In this document: positions 1 to 5,275 of the stretch, piece after piece
Numbering within the stretch: position 1 is the first letter of the stretch
Layout: each line of letters begins with the position of its first letter
From: Pseudomonadota bacterium
GTDB taxonomy: Bacteria; Pseudomonadota; Alphaproteobacteria; Caulobacterales; Aquidulcibacteraceae
NCBI GenBank assembly: GCA_023461135.1
Contig: JAEWNX010000215.1
Location: 1 to 5,275 of the forward strand
Length of the DNA stretch: 5,275 bases
Direction of reading: 5' to 3'
Made by a program: the position numbers and the translations under genes
Notes under the pieces: generated by a model
The model's database searches: none
Told to the model about the DNA's origin: nothing
What the model saw: the letters and a program-made list of their open reading frames with translations, nothing else

Positions 1-171
1 CGCCGCGGAAGCGCGTCGGTAGAGATCTTCGAGTTCGCGATCTTCCGCGGCGCGGCGTGTGTGTTCGCGCGCGTTCGCGGTGCGCAGGTTCTGCGCGAGC
101 TGTTCGAAATAGCGGCCGGCTGGGACCAGACCGCCTGCGCCGGTCGAAGCGCGAAGTTTCGTCACGTGCAT
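1..171 (-). CDS. N-terminal fragment of unrecognised protein, cut by left window edge
   Basis: The reverse strand reads open from an ATG at 171 down to base 1, giving 57 codons with no stop, so only the N-terminus is visible. The start is supported by a near-ideal Shine-Dalgarno, AGGAGGT (reverse complement of 178-184), six bases upstream. The protein begins MHVTKLRASTGAGGLVPAGR. From about residue 20 it becomes rich in Arg, Glu, Ala and Leu, with an R-E-H-T-R-R-A-A-E-D-R-E-L-E-D-L-Y run, consistent with an amphipathic helix or coiled coil. There is no signal peptide or membrane segment in the visible part. I do not recognise the family and assign no function. It lies 87 bases downstream of the membrane-protein gene on the same strand and may share its transcript, unless the palindrome at 203-227 marks a separate promoter or a stop. 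That a gene starts here is fairly likely, because the ribosome binding site and open frame agree. Confidence 0.6.
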   Translation of the reverse strand, partial: MHVTKLRASTGAGGLVPAGRYFEQLAQNLRTANAREHTRRAAEDRELEDLYRRASAA

Positions 172-202
172 CTGGCGACCTCCTGATCGCCCGCCCGCGA
201 AG

Positions 203-227
203 ACAACGGTCGTTAACGAGCCGTTGT
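203..227. repeat. Bulged palindrome between two minus-strand genes
   Basis: The outer arms ACAACGG (203-209) and CCGTTGT (221-227) are perfect reverse complements. They enclose the perfect 10-base palindrome TCGTTAACGA (210-219), with a single extra G at 220. As RNA on either strand this would be a 10-bp stem with a one-base bulge and a UUAA loop. No T-run follows on either strand, so it is not a standard intrinsic terminator. It lies 32-56 bases upstream of the left-edge gene's start codon, a position where a repressor operator or an mRNA leader hairpin would fit. Which of these applies is not resolved. Confidence 0.5.
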
Positions 228-258
228 TGCAGTTTCGCGCGCGTATCGATGTGGAGAA

Positions 259-630
259 CTATTTCCGTTCTTTGTGCAGCACGGTTAGCGCGAGGCAGAT
301 CAGAGCGACGAAGAAGAACGCCGGTTGTATCCAGTTGTAGGATGTCGTGACCGCGTAATAGTCGGCGTTCGCTGAGAGGGCCGGCATGGCCGGCGCCGAT
401 CGCAGATTGATCGTGAGCAGCCCCGCGGCGAGTCCCCACGCGCCAGCAAGCAAGCGAAGCCCCCCGGACATCTTTCGCAGCGTTCGATATCCGCCGATGA
501 GAAGCGCCAGGGCTGTGAGGACGAATACCCAGGCTGTCACGCCGGTCGCAAATTGGAAGTACGCATTGACGCCAAAGAGCGCGCCCATCGCCAGCGCCGC
601 CCACGCGCTCACCGTGCCGAACCAGGTCAT
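259..630 (-). CDS. Small four-helix integral membrane protein, unknown function
   Basis: A 123-residue protein begins at the ATG at 630, with AGGGG (reverse complement of 636-640) five bases upstream, and ends in TAG at 259-261. Four hydrophobic segments can be seen, at about residues 6-24, 30-48, 57-75 and 101-118. A basic loop R-T-L-R-K (49-53) follows the second, and the tail H-K-E-R-K is charged. Between helices 3 and 4 is a polar stretch of about 25 residues with N-A-D-Y-Y and S-Y-N-W. By the positive-inside rule the basic loop and the C-terminus would be cytoplasmic, with the 76-100 loop outside. There is no catalytic motif or known signature, and I do not recognise the family. It is transcribed divergently from the gene at 791 and in the same direction as the left-edge fragment. 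The ribosome binding site and a coherent membrane pattern make a real gene likely. Confidence 0.75.
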   Translation of the reverse strand: MTWFGTVSAWAALAMGALFGVNAYFQFATGVTAWVFVLTALALLIGGYRTLRKMSGGLRLLAGAWGLAAGLLTINLRSAPAMPALSANADYYAVTTSYNWIQPAFFFVALICLALTVLHKERK

Positions 631-712
631 GTTCGCCCCTTGCTTTCCGACAGGCTAGCTGGGCTCTTCGCGCAACAGAAGGTGGACGCGTGAGCCATCC
701 AACGCAGCCGAT

Positions 713-784
713 GGGGGAAGTGGCTGACTCCTCCCCCGAGCCGTGTTTAAATCCGCCGTCCGCTGGGGAGCGGGCGGGGAGGGG
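713..784 (+). promoter_or_regulatory. Candidate leader RNA that can hide the ribosome binding site of the 791 gene
   Basis: The ribosome binding region GGGGAGGGG (776-784) can pair with CTCCTCCCC (728-736) over nine positions, with one G-T wobble. The same C-rich tract can instead pair upstream: GGGGGA (713-718) with TCCCCC (732-737), six perfect pairs. The two pairings exclude each other. A separate nine-pair hairpin, CCGTCCGCT (756-764) with AGCGGGCGG (769-777), one wobble and a GGGG loop, sits directly before the core GGAGG. Its inner seven pairs are compatible with the hidden form. This is the layout of a translational on/off leader, but G and C runs in GC-rich DNA pair easily by chance. 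The transcription start is unknown and must lie upstream of 713 for the switch to exist. No known riboswitch class is recognised. Confidence 0.3.
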
Positions 785-790
785 ACGCCC

Positions 791-1288
791 ATGATGTTCA
801 TTCTGCGCTTGCCGGCTATCGCGGCGCTCTTCGCTTTGACGCTGCTCAGTTTTTTGGGCGCGGCGGCGGCGGCTGGCGCGCTCACCGGCTTTGAAGTGGG
901 CGTCGCCCAGGTGCAGGACGCGCAGCGCTCCGCCGCGACGGCGGGGGCAGGCCAGTCGACTTGGATCGACGTCGGGCTTTGGGCCGGCGCGGGGCTTTTC
1001 TTCCTGATCGCCGCAGTGCGCCTCATGCGCAAGACGCAAGGCTTTTGGACCTGGCTGATCGGCTTTGCGCTCTATGGCGGGCGCTGGGCGCTGGCGCAGG
1101 AAGGCAGCCTGGTGGACACGGTAAAGGGCATCAATCCGCAGGCCTACCTCACGCCGCAATCGATCCTTTCGGATCTGGCGACGCCGGAAGCGCAGGTTGG
1201 ATTGCTCGGCCTCATCCTGGTTGTCGGCCTCCTCATCTTCGTCATCGACGCGGCGGACCGCGCCTACTGGGACAAGCAGGGCGCATAA
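791..1288 (+). CDS. Small membrane protein with N-terminal signal or anchor, unknown function
   Basis: A 165-residue protein ends in TAA at 1286-1288. I chose the ATG at 791 because GGAGG (778-782) lies eight bases upstream. A GTG at 743 in the same frame would add 16 non-hydrophobic residues and has no good ribosome binding site; the ATG at 794 is equally usable. The N-terminus (residues 4-28) is a hydrophobic stretch ending in A-A-A-A-A-G, either a cleavable signal peptide or a first helix. Further hydrophobic segments lie at about 59-79, 85-102 and 136-153. A polar Gln/Ala-rich segment (35-57) follows the first, and a soluble loop (103-135, with I-N-P-Q-A-Y-L-T-P-Q) precedes the last. The C-terminus D-A-A-D-R-A-Y-W-D-K-Q is charged. 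No family or catalytic motif is recognised. It precedes lpdA on the same strand with a 105-base gap, so a shared transcript is possible but not required. Confidence 0.75.
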   Translation: MMFILRLPAIAALFALTLLSFLGAAAAAGALTGFEVGVAQVQDAQRSAATAGAGQSTWIDVGLWAGAGLFFLIAAVRLMRKTQGFWTWLIGFALYGGRWALAQEGSLVDTVKGINPQAYLTPQSILSDLATPEAQVGLLGLILVVGLLIFVIDAADRAYWDKQGA

Positions 1289-1331
1289 CGGGCGCGTGCA
1301 CGTTCGCAGAGCAGAGCATCCGGAACGCTGA

Positions 1332-1360
1332 TTGATCCGAGGCGGGGCGGCGCCTAGGTT
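1332..1360 (+). promoter_or_regulatory. Possible sigma-70-type promoter for lpdA
   Basis: TTGATC (1332-1337) and TAGGTT (1355-1360) are separated by 17 bases and lie 33 bases before the lpdA start. They match the -35 box TTGACA at four positions and the -10 box TATAAT at three, which is usual for weak-looking alphaproteobacterial housekeeping promoters. The spacer is very GC-rich and holds a short imperfect dyad, AGGC (1340-1343) with GCCT (1352-1355). If used, it would make a short leader of roughly 25 bases and drive lpdA and the two ABC genes. It is a motif match only. Confidence 0.35.
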
Positions 1361-1393
1361 CGCGGCGAATATCAGCCTCGGTCCGGAGCCATC

Positions 1394-2791
1394 ATGTCGT
1401 ACGATCTCGTTATCATCGGGGGCGGTCCCGGGGGCTACAATTGCGCGATCCGCGCCGGCCAGCTTGGCTTGAAGACCGCGATCATCGAGAGCCGCGGCAA
1501 GCTCGGCGGCACGTGCCTCAATGTCGGCTGCATTCCTTCCAAGGCGCTTCTGCACGCGTCGGAATATTTCGAAGCGGCGCAAAAGACCTTTCCGTCCATG
1601 GGCGTGAAGGTGACGGGCCTGTCGCTCGATCTGCCGCAGATGATGAAGCAGAAGGAAGACGCCGTCGAAGGGCTCACCAAGGGCGTCGAGTTCCTGATGC
1701 GCAAGCACAAGGTCGACTACGTGAAGGGCGCGGGCCGCATCGTCGGCAAGGGCCGTGTCGAAGTGACGGGCGCCGACGGCGCCAAGCAGACGCTTGAGAC
1801 CCGGAACATCGTCATCGCCACAGGCTCGGTGCACACCGATTTGCCGGGCGTCGATATCGATGAAGAGCGCATCGTCTCCTCCACTGGCGCGCTGGCGCTG
1901 ACGAGCGTGCCGAAGAAGCTGATCGTCGTTGGCGCGGGCGTGATCGGGCTCGAGCTTGGCTCGGTGTGGCGCCGTCTGGGAGCCGAAGTGACGGTGGTCG
2001 AATTCCTCGACCGCATTACGCCGACCGTGGACACGGAAATCTCCACCGCTTTCCAGCGCACCCTGAAGAAGCAGGGCATGAAGTTCGAACTCGGCCACAA
2101 GGTCGCCGGCGTCGAGAAGACGCGCGAGGGCCTGCAAGTGACGATCGAGCCGGCGAAAGGCGGGGCGGGCCGCACGCTCGATGCCGATGTCGTGCTTGTC
2201 GCTATCGGCCGCCGGCCTTCGACAACGAACCTGGGGCTAGAAACTGTCGGCGTGCGCTTCGATCAGAAGGGCTTCATCGCCACCGATCATTGGAAGACCA
2301 ATGTCGAGGGCATCTACGCGATTGGCGATTGCACACACGGGCCGATGCTGGCGCACAAGGCCGAGGAAGAAGGCATCGCCGCAGCGCAAGTCATCGCCGG
2401 CCAGTGGGGGCACGTGAATTACGACGTGATTCCGAACGTCATCTACACCGATCCGGAAGTGGCGACGGTGGGCAAATCGGAAGACGAGCTGAAGGCCGCA
2501 GGCGTCGCATACAAGGCCGGCAAATTTCCGTTCATGGCCAATTCGCGCGCGCGCACAAATCATGAGACTGACGGCATGGTCAAAGTGCTGGAGGACGCGG
2601 CGACGAGGAAAGTTGTTGGCGTTCACATGGTCGGCTCCGGTGTTGGCGAGATGATTGGCGAAGTGTGCGTCGCGATGGAGTTCGGCGCGTCCGCCGAAGA
2701 CATCGCCCGCACCTGCCACGCGCACCCGACGATGTCTGAAGCCATCCGCGAAGCCGCCAAGGGCGTGGACGGGTGGACCATGCAGGCGTGA
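1394..2791 (+). CDS. lpdA: Dihydrolipoyl dehydrogenase (E3 of 2-oxoacid dehydrogenase complexes)
   Basis: This 465-residue cytoplasmic flavoenzyme reoxidises the dihydrolipoyl arms of the pyruvate and 2-oxoglutarate dehydrogenase E2 subunits (and usually glycine cleavage H protein) and reduces NAD+. All key parts are visible. The FAD-binding G-G-G-P-G-G lies at 9-14, with Glu32 ending the next strand. The redox disulfide is in C-L-N-V-G-C (Cys41 and Cys46). The NAD motif G-A-G-V-I-G is at 180-185, with Glu203 favouring NAD over NADP. The second FAD motif I-G-D-C is at 310-313. The C-terminal H-A-H-P-T-M-S-E carries the His444/Glu449 catalytic pair. Length is normal, and there is no fused lipoyl domain. 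The ATG at 1394 has GGAG (1385-1388) five bases upstream. E1 or E2 genes are not adjacent in the window. The 3' end overlaps the ABC ATPase start, so both are probably one operon. The identification is secure; which complexes it serves is inferred from the family. Confidence 0.97.
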   Translation: MSYDLVIIGGGPGGYNCAIRAGQLGLKTAIIESRGKLGGTCLNVGCIPSKALLHASEYFEAAQKTFPSMGVKVTGLSLDLPQMMKQKEDAVEGLTKGVEFLMRKHKVDYVKGAGRIVGKGRVEVTGADGAKQTLETRNIVIATGSVHTDLPGVDIDEERIVSSTGALALTSVPKKLIVVGAGVIGLELGSVWRRLGAEVTVVEFLDRITPTVDTEISTAFQRTLKKQGMKFELGHKVAGVEKTREGLQVTIEPAKGGAGRTLDADVVLVAIGRRPSTTNLGLETVGVRFDQKGFIATDHWKTNVEGIYAIGDCTHGPMLAHKAEEEGIAAAQVIAGQWGHVNYDVIPNVIYTDPEVATVGKSEDELKAAGVAYKAGKFPFMANSRARTNHETDGMVKVLEDAATRKVVGVHMVGSGVGEMIGEVCVAMEFGASAEDIARTCHAHPTMSEAIREAAKGVDGWTMQA

Positions 2792-3537
2792 TAAACGCGC
2801 TCTCCGTTCGCGCGCTCACCAAAAAGTTCGGCGCAAAGACTGCCGTCAATGCGCTCGATCTCGACGTCCGCGCGGGCGAATTGTACGCGTTGCTCGGGCC
2901 CAACGGCGCGGGCAAGACGACGACGTTGCGCATGGTGACAGGCCTGCTCAGGCCCGATTCTGGTTCGATCCACGTCTTCGGCGCCGATGCGCTTGCCGAT
3001 CCGATCGCCGCGAAGCGGATGCTGGCGTGGTTGCCCGACGAACCGGCGCTCTACGACAAGCTGACGGCGTGGGAGTATCTTGAGTTCATCGCGGGCCTTT
3101 GGGGCATCGATGCGAAAACCGCCGCGCCGCGCGCGGAGGAGCTGCTGAAATTCCTCGGTCTCTGGGACAATCGCGATGAACGCACTGAAGGCTTTTCGCG
3201 CGGCATGAAGCAGAAGACGGCCCTCGCCGGCGCGCTCATTCATGATCCGAAACTGCTGATGCTGGACGAGCCGCTCACCGGGCTGGACGCAGCGGTGGCG
3301 CGGCAAGTGAAGGACTTGCTGCAGCAGCGCGCGCGGGGCGGCGGCACGGTTATCCTCACCACGCACATTCTGGACGTGGCCGAACGCCTCGCAGACCGCA
3401 TCGGCATCATTCAGCACGGCAAGCTGCTCGCCGAAGGCACGCTTGACGAACTGCGCGGCAGGGCCGGCGGCGCGGGCGCGACGCTGGAGGATGTGTACTT
3501 GCAGCTTGTCGGCGCGGTGCAGGCCGGAGCGGCGTGA
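2773..3537 (+). CDS. ABC transporter ATP-binding protein of an ABC-2-type exporter
   Basis: This is a single nucleotide-binding domain of 254 residues that would energise the permease encoded next. Walker A G-P-N-G-A-G-K-T lies at 42-49, signature-like F-S-R-G-M-K-Q at 141-147, Walker B L-L-M-L-D-E at 161-166, D-loop T-G-L-D at 169-172 and switch His198. The usual Q-loop glutamine is replaced by acid: L-P-D-E-P at 87-91. To my knowledge this acidic Q-loop and the S-R-G-M signature are common in ABC-2-type exporter ATPases, so they do not suggest loss of function. The start is uncertain. GTG 2773 has AAGGG (2759-2763) nine bases upstream and overlaps lpdA by 19 bases. GTG 2788, giving 249 residues, overlaps the lpdA TGA in a GTGA arrangement. 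Either implies coupling to lpdA translation. The protein is cytoplasmic, bound to the membrane subunit. The family is secure; the substrate is unknown. Confidence 0.93.
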   Translation: MDHAGVINALSVRALTKKFGAKTAVNALDLDVRAGELYALLGPNGAGKTTTLRMVTGLLRPDSGSIHVFGADALADPIAAKRMLAWLPDEPALYDKLTAWEYLEFIAGLWGIDAKTAAPRAEELLKFLGLWDNRDERTEGFSRGMKQKTALAGALIHDPKLLMLDEPLTGLDAAVARQVKDLLQQRARGGGTVILTTHILDVAERLADRIGIIQHGKLLAEGTLDELRGRAGGAGATLEDVYLQLVGAVQAGAA

Positions 3538-5078
3538 TGTTCGGTCCCGGCGGCGTTCTGTTTCTGCTGCGCCATGAGATGCTGCTGACCTGGCGCAACT
3601 TCCGCGCCTCCGGGAAGGGCCGTCACGTCCGCCGCCTGTTTTTCTATACGGCCATGGCCGCGGCGCTCGGCTTTGGCGGCTACTGGACGGCGCGCATTCT
3701 TTCCGAGTTTCAGCCCTCGCCGACATCTTTCGTAATCGGCGTGATCGGCGCGGTGTTTGCGGTTCTGTTTTCTATCATGCTCGCGCAGGCCCTGATGCTG
3801 ATTACGGAATCGCTCTATCAGCGCGGCGATCTGGATTTGTTGCTGGCTTCGCCCGTGCCTGTCTGGCGCGTGCTGATCGTGCGCATGACGGCGATCGCGA
3901 TCAATGTGGGGCTGTTCTATCTCATCCTCACCACCGCTGTGCTGGTATGGCTGCCGTCGTTCGGCGGCTGGGCGTGGCTCAGCTTTGCGCCAGCTATCCT
4001 GCTGCTGACCTTGTTCGCCACCGCGGTCGGCCTGATCGTGGCGCGGCTGCTGTTCTGGCTCATCGGACCGAAGAACACGCGGATCGTGGCCCAGATTCTG
4101 GCGAGCTTGATCGGCGCGGCGTTTTTCATCTCGTCCCAGATCCCGCGCTTGCTTGAGGACGAGAGCCGGTCGCAGGCCGTTCAAGACCTCTTCCGGAATT
4201 TGATCGCGTTCTTCGGCAATCCATCCAATCCGCTGTCGCTGCCGGCGCACGCGGCATTCGGCATCGGCCTCGACGCCTGGCTTTGGCCGATCCTGGTGCT
4301 TGGCCTCTACGCGGCCGCCATCTGGTGGTACGCGTCGGGCTTCGCGGCCGATGCAGCGGCTATCTCCGGCTTGGGGTCGCGCAAGCGCCGCGCGCAGCGC
4401 GCGGTGCGGCCGATGCGCGGCGGCGTGATGCCGACGTTGGTGGACAAGGAATGGCGCCTGTTGCGCCGGGATCCGCTGTTGTTGTCGCAAATTCTGCTGC
4501 CGCTCTTTTATCTGCTTCCGCTGTTCCTCGTGTTCGGCACGCGGCTCGACGAGGACGGTTTCGACCGCTTCGCGGTCGCCGGTTTTTCTTCCGGCTTCGT
4601 CTTGCTGGTCACGTCGCTCGCGGCGAGCCTCGCCTGGCTCACTGTTTCGGCGGAAGATGCGCCCGACCTGATCGCCAGCGCGCCTGTGTCGCGCGATCGA
4701 ATCGACACGGCGAAGGCCCTGGCGGCTGGCGTTCCAGCGGCGCTGTTGCTGGCGCCTCCAGCGGTGGGCGCATCCATCGTCGTCGCGCCGATGATCGGGT
4801 TTTGGCTGCTGCTGGGCGGCGCGGCGGCGATCGTCTCGACGTGCCTCATCGCGATCTGGCATCAGACGCCGGGCAATCGCAAACAATTCCGCCGCCGCAC
4901 CCGCGGCAGCCCTCTGCTCAATTTTGGCCGCTCCTTCGTTGCGATGGGCTGGATCGGCGCGACGGCGTTGGCAGTTTCCGGTTGGGCGCTCGCTGCGATT
5001 ATTCCGGCGCTGATCTCGCTTGGACTTCTGTTGGCGCTGCACGAAAGCCGTCCGCGCGCGGCGGACGCGGAAGTTTGA
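3537..5078 (+). CDS. Large ABC exporter permease with two similar halves
   Basis: A 513-residue integral membrane protein, predicted partner of the ATPase just upstream. ATG 3537 shares one base with the ATPase stop (TGATG) and has GGAG (3526-3529) seven bases before it. GTG 3534 is possible but has only four bases of spacing. About 11-12 hydrophobic segments are visible: six in the first half (near 33-52, 64-90, 112-138, 146-170, 178-196 and 245-268) and five or six in the second (from about 312 to 500). The halves share landmarks. A cytoplasmic H-E (13-14) matches K-E-W (304-306), and D-L-L-L-A-S-P-V (100-107) matches D-L-I-A-S-A-P-V (377-384). The basic segment S-R-K-R-R-A-Q-R near 280 links the halves. 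This suggests duplication and fusion of an ancestral half-permease, so one chain could form the whole pore. The substrate cannot be inferred. The transporter type follows from the ATPase neighbour and topology. Confidence 0.85.
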   Translation: MFGPGGVLFLLRHEMLLTWRNFRASGKGRHVRRLFFYTAMAAALGFGGYWTARILSEFQPSPTSFVIGVIGAVFAVLFSIMLAQALMLITESLYQRGDLDLLLASPVPVWRVLIVRMTAIAINVGLFYLILTTAVLVWLPSFGGWAWLSFAPAILLLTLFATAVGLIVARLLFWLIGPKNTRIVAQILASLIGAAFFISSQIPRLLEDESRSQAVQDLFRNLIAFFGNPSNPLSLPAHAAFGIGLDAWLWPILVLGLYAAAIWWYASGFAADAAAISGLGSRKRRAQRAVRPMRGGVMPTLVDKEWRLLRRDPLLLSQILLPLFYLLPLFLVFGTRLDEDGFDRFAVAGFSSGFVLLVTSLAASLAWLTVSAEDAPDLIASAPVSRDRIDTAKALAAGVPAALLLAPPAVGASIVVAPMIGFWLLLGGAAAIVSTCLIAIWHQTPGNRKQFRRRTRGSPLLNFGRSFVAMGWIGATALAVSGWALAAIIPALISLGLLLALHESRPRAADAEV

Positions 5079-5113
5079 CCGCACGCGCGAGCATCGTACG
5101 CGGCGGGAGGGCA

Positions 5114-5175
5114 AGGGCGCGCTTCGACTGAAGCTTCTCAGAACGTGTAGTCATGGGTTTGCCGAAGCGCGCCCT
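5114..5175. repeat. Perfect 13-bp inverted repeat downstream of the ABC operon
   Basis: AGGGCGCGCTTCG (5114-5126) is the exact reverse complement of CGAAGCGCGCCCT (5163-5175), with a 36-base spacer. The spacer holds the smaller palindrome GAAGCTTC (5130-5137). It begins 35 bases after the permease stop, where a transcription end would be expected. A loop this long and the absence of a clean T-run (only GGTTTGTTG follows on the plus strand) make it a poor standard intrinsic terminator. It could be a processing or 3'-end hairpin, a bidirectional stop or an intergenic repeat copy. Its role is unknown. Confidence 0.5.
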
Positions 5176-5275
5176 CGCGCGGTTTGTTGCGCAGCCGGCC
5201 GAAGCACAGGGGCGTTCCTAGGGAGCCCCGGCATACCAGGCGTTTTCGGACAGATGAGCCGTTGAGCACGTGCAC
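5138..5275 (-). CDS. Possible C-terminal end of a minus-strand gene running off the right edge
   Basis: On the reverse strand a frame is open from base 5275 to a TGA at 5138-5140 (45 residues, ending R-Q-T-H-D-Y-T-F). If real, it converges with the ABC operon, and one arm of the inverted repeat (5163-5175) lies within it. Against it: the fragment has no recognisable motif, includes codons rare in this DNA (CTA, GTA, TCT, TCA), and open frames this short are common in GC-rich sequence. The two other reverse frames are also open at the edge; one ends in TAG at 5218-5220 after N-A-W-Y-A-G-A-P and the other in TGA near 5151. So the frame is not decided, and the whole stretch may be non-coding. 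Confidence 0.2.
   Translation of the reverse strand: MHVLNGSSVRKRLVCRGSLGTPLCFGRLRNKPREGALRQTHDYTF
5209..5229. repeat. Short bulged hairpin near the right edge
   Basis: GGGGC (5209-5213) pairs with GCCCC (5225-5229), and the inner TCC (5216-5218) pairs with GGA (5222-5224). This leaves a two-base bulge (5214-5215) and a three-base loop. It makes an eight-pair hairpin on either strand, without a following T-run. It could be part of a terminator region for a minus-strand gene ending at 5218, or chance pairing in GC-rich DNA. Confidence 0.25.

Noticed and set aside
213..227. Possible CtrA box (TTAA-N7-TTAA)
   Set aside because: Only the first half matches; the second half is TTGT, and the bases are better explained by the palindrome.
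57..350. A 97-codon plus-strand frame at the left
   Set aside because: The product is Arg/Ser-rich, it has no ribosome binding site, and it overlaps the minus-strand genes that have good start signals.
743..790. Upstream GTG start for the membrane-protein gene
   Set aside because: It has no Shine-Dalgarno, and it would put 16 polar residues before an otherwise clean signal/anchor sequence. The ATG at 791 has GGAGG at proper spacing.
655..1032. A 125-codon minus-strand frame over the 791 gene
   Set aside because: It is an Ala/Pro/Lys-rich shadow with no membrane or domain pattern, while the plus strand gives a coherent membrane protein with a ribosome binding site.
1322..1346. GGAAC resembling the -35 of a general-stress (EcfG-type) promoter
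   Set aside because: The bases 16 positions downstream are CGGG, not the CGTT expected for the -10 element.
2623..3726. A 367-codon minus-strand open frame across lpdA and the ATPase
   Set aside because: It lies antisense to two genes with complete catalytic motifs and has an Arg-rich composition typical of a shadow frame.
3411..5114. A 567-codon open frame on the minus strand opposite the permease
   Set aside because: Its product is low-complexity, dominated by Arg, Gln, Ala and Glu, with no domain. It mirrors the codon bias of the well-supported permease and ATPase on the other strand.
5153..5221. A 22-residue plus-strand mini-ORF (ATG 5153)
   Set aside because: There is no ribosome binding site, it overlaps the inverted repeat, and nothing in its composition marks it as a gene.

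Overview
The window is high-GC chromosomal DNA of a kind typical of Alphaproteobacteria. The dihydrolipoyl dehydrogenase is of the mitochondrial/alphaproteobacterial E3 type, Shine-Dalgarno sequences are strong and genes are tightly packed. A member of the Caulobacterales/Hyphomonadales would fit, but this is an inference from style and not a proven assignment. No mobile element, tRNA, rRNA or CRISPR array was seen.

Layout. On the left, two genes lie on the minus strand. One is an N-terminal fragment that runs off the left edge (1-171). The other encodes a small four-helix membrane protein (259-630). Between them is a bulged palindrome (203-227). A 160-base divergent gap (631-790) then leads into a plus-strand gene for a second unrecognised small membrane protein (791-1288). 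Its leader contains C-rich and G-rich tracts that could alternately cover or free the ribosome binding site.

The centre and right hold the recognisable genes: lpdA (1394-2791), an ABC transporter ATPase (2773-3537) and its large membrane subunit (3537-5078). The ATPase start codon lies inside the end of lpdA, and the permease start overlaps the ATPase stop by one base. The three genes are therefore almost certainly one transcript with translational coupling. LpdA supplies the FAD/NAD-dependent E3 activity of the 2-oxoacid dehydrogenase complexes. The ABC pair looks like a two-gene ABC-2-type exporter whose permease is an internally duplicated, fused double half, so ATPase and permease could form a complete transporter of one permease with two ATPase copies. 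Its substrate cannot be read from the sequence.

The last ~200 bases (5079-5275) contain no convincing gene. They hold a perfect 13-bp inverted repeat (5114-5126 / 5163-5175), a smaller hairpin (5209-5229), and a minus-strand reading frame open to the right edge that may be the end of another gene. The window is mostly ordinary housekeeping plus a transporter. I found no clear new biological system. The best leads are the leader RNA before 791, the coupling of lpdA to an exporter, and the duplicated permease.
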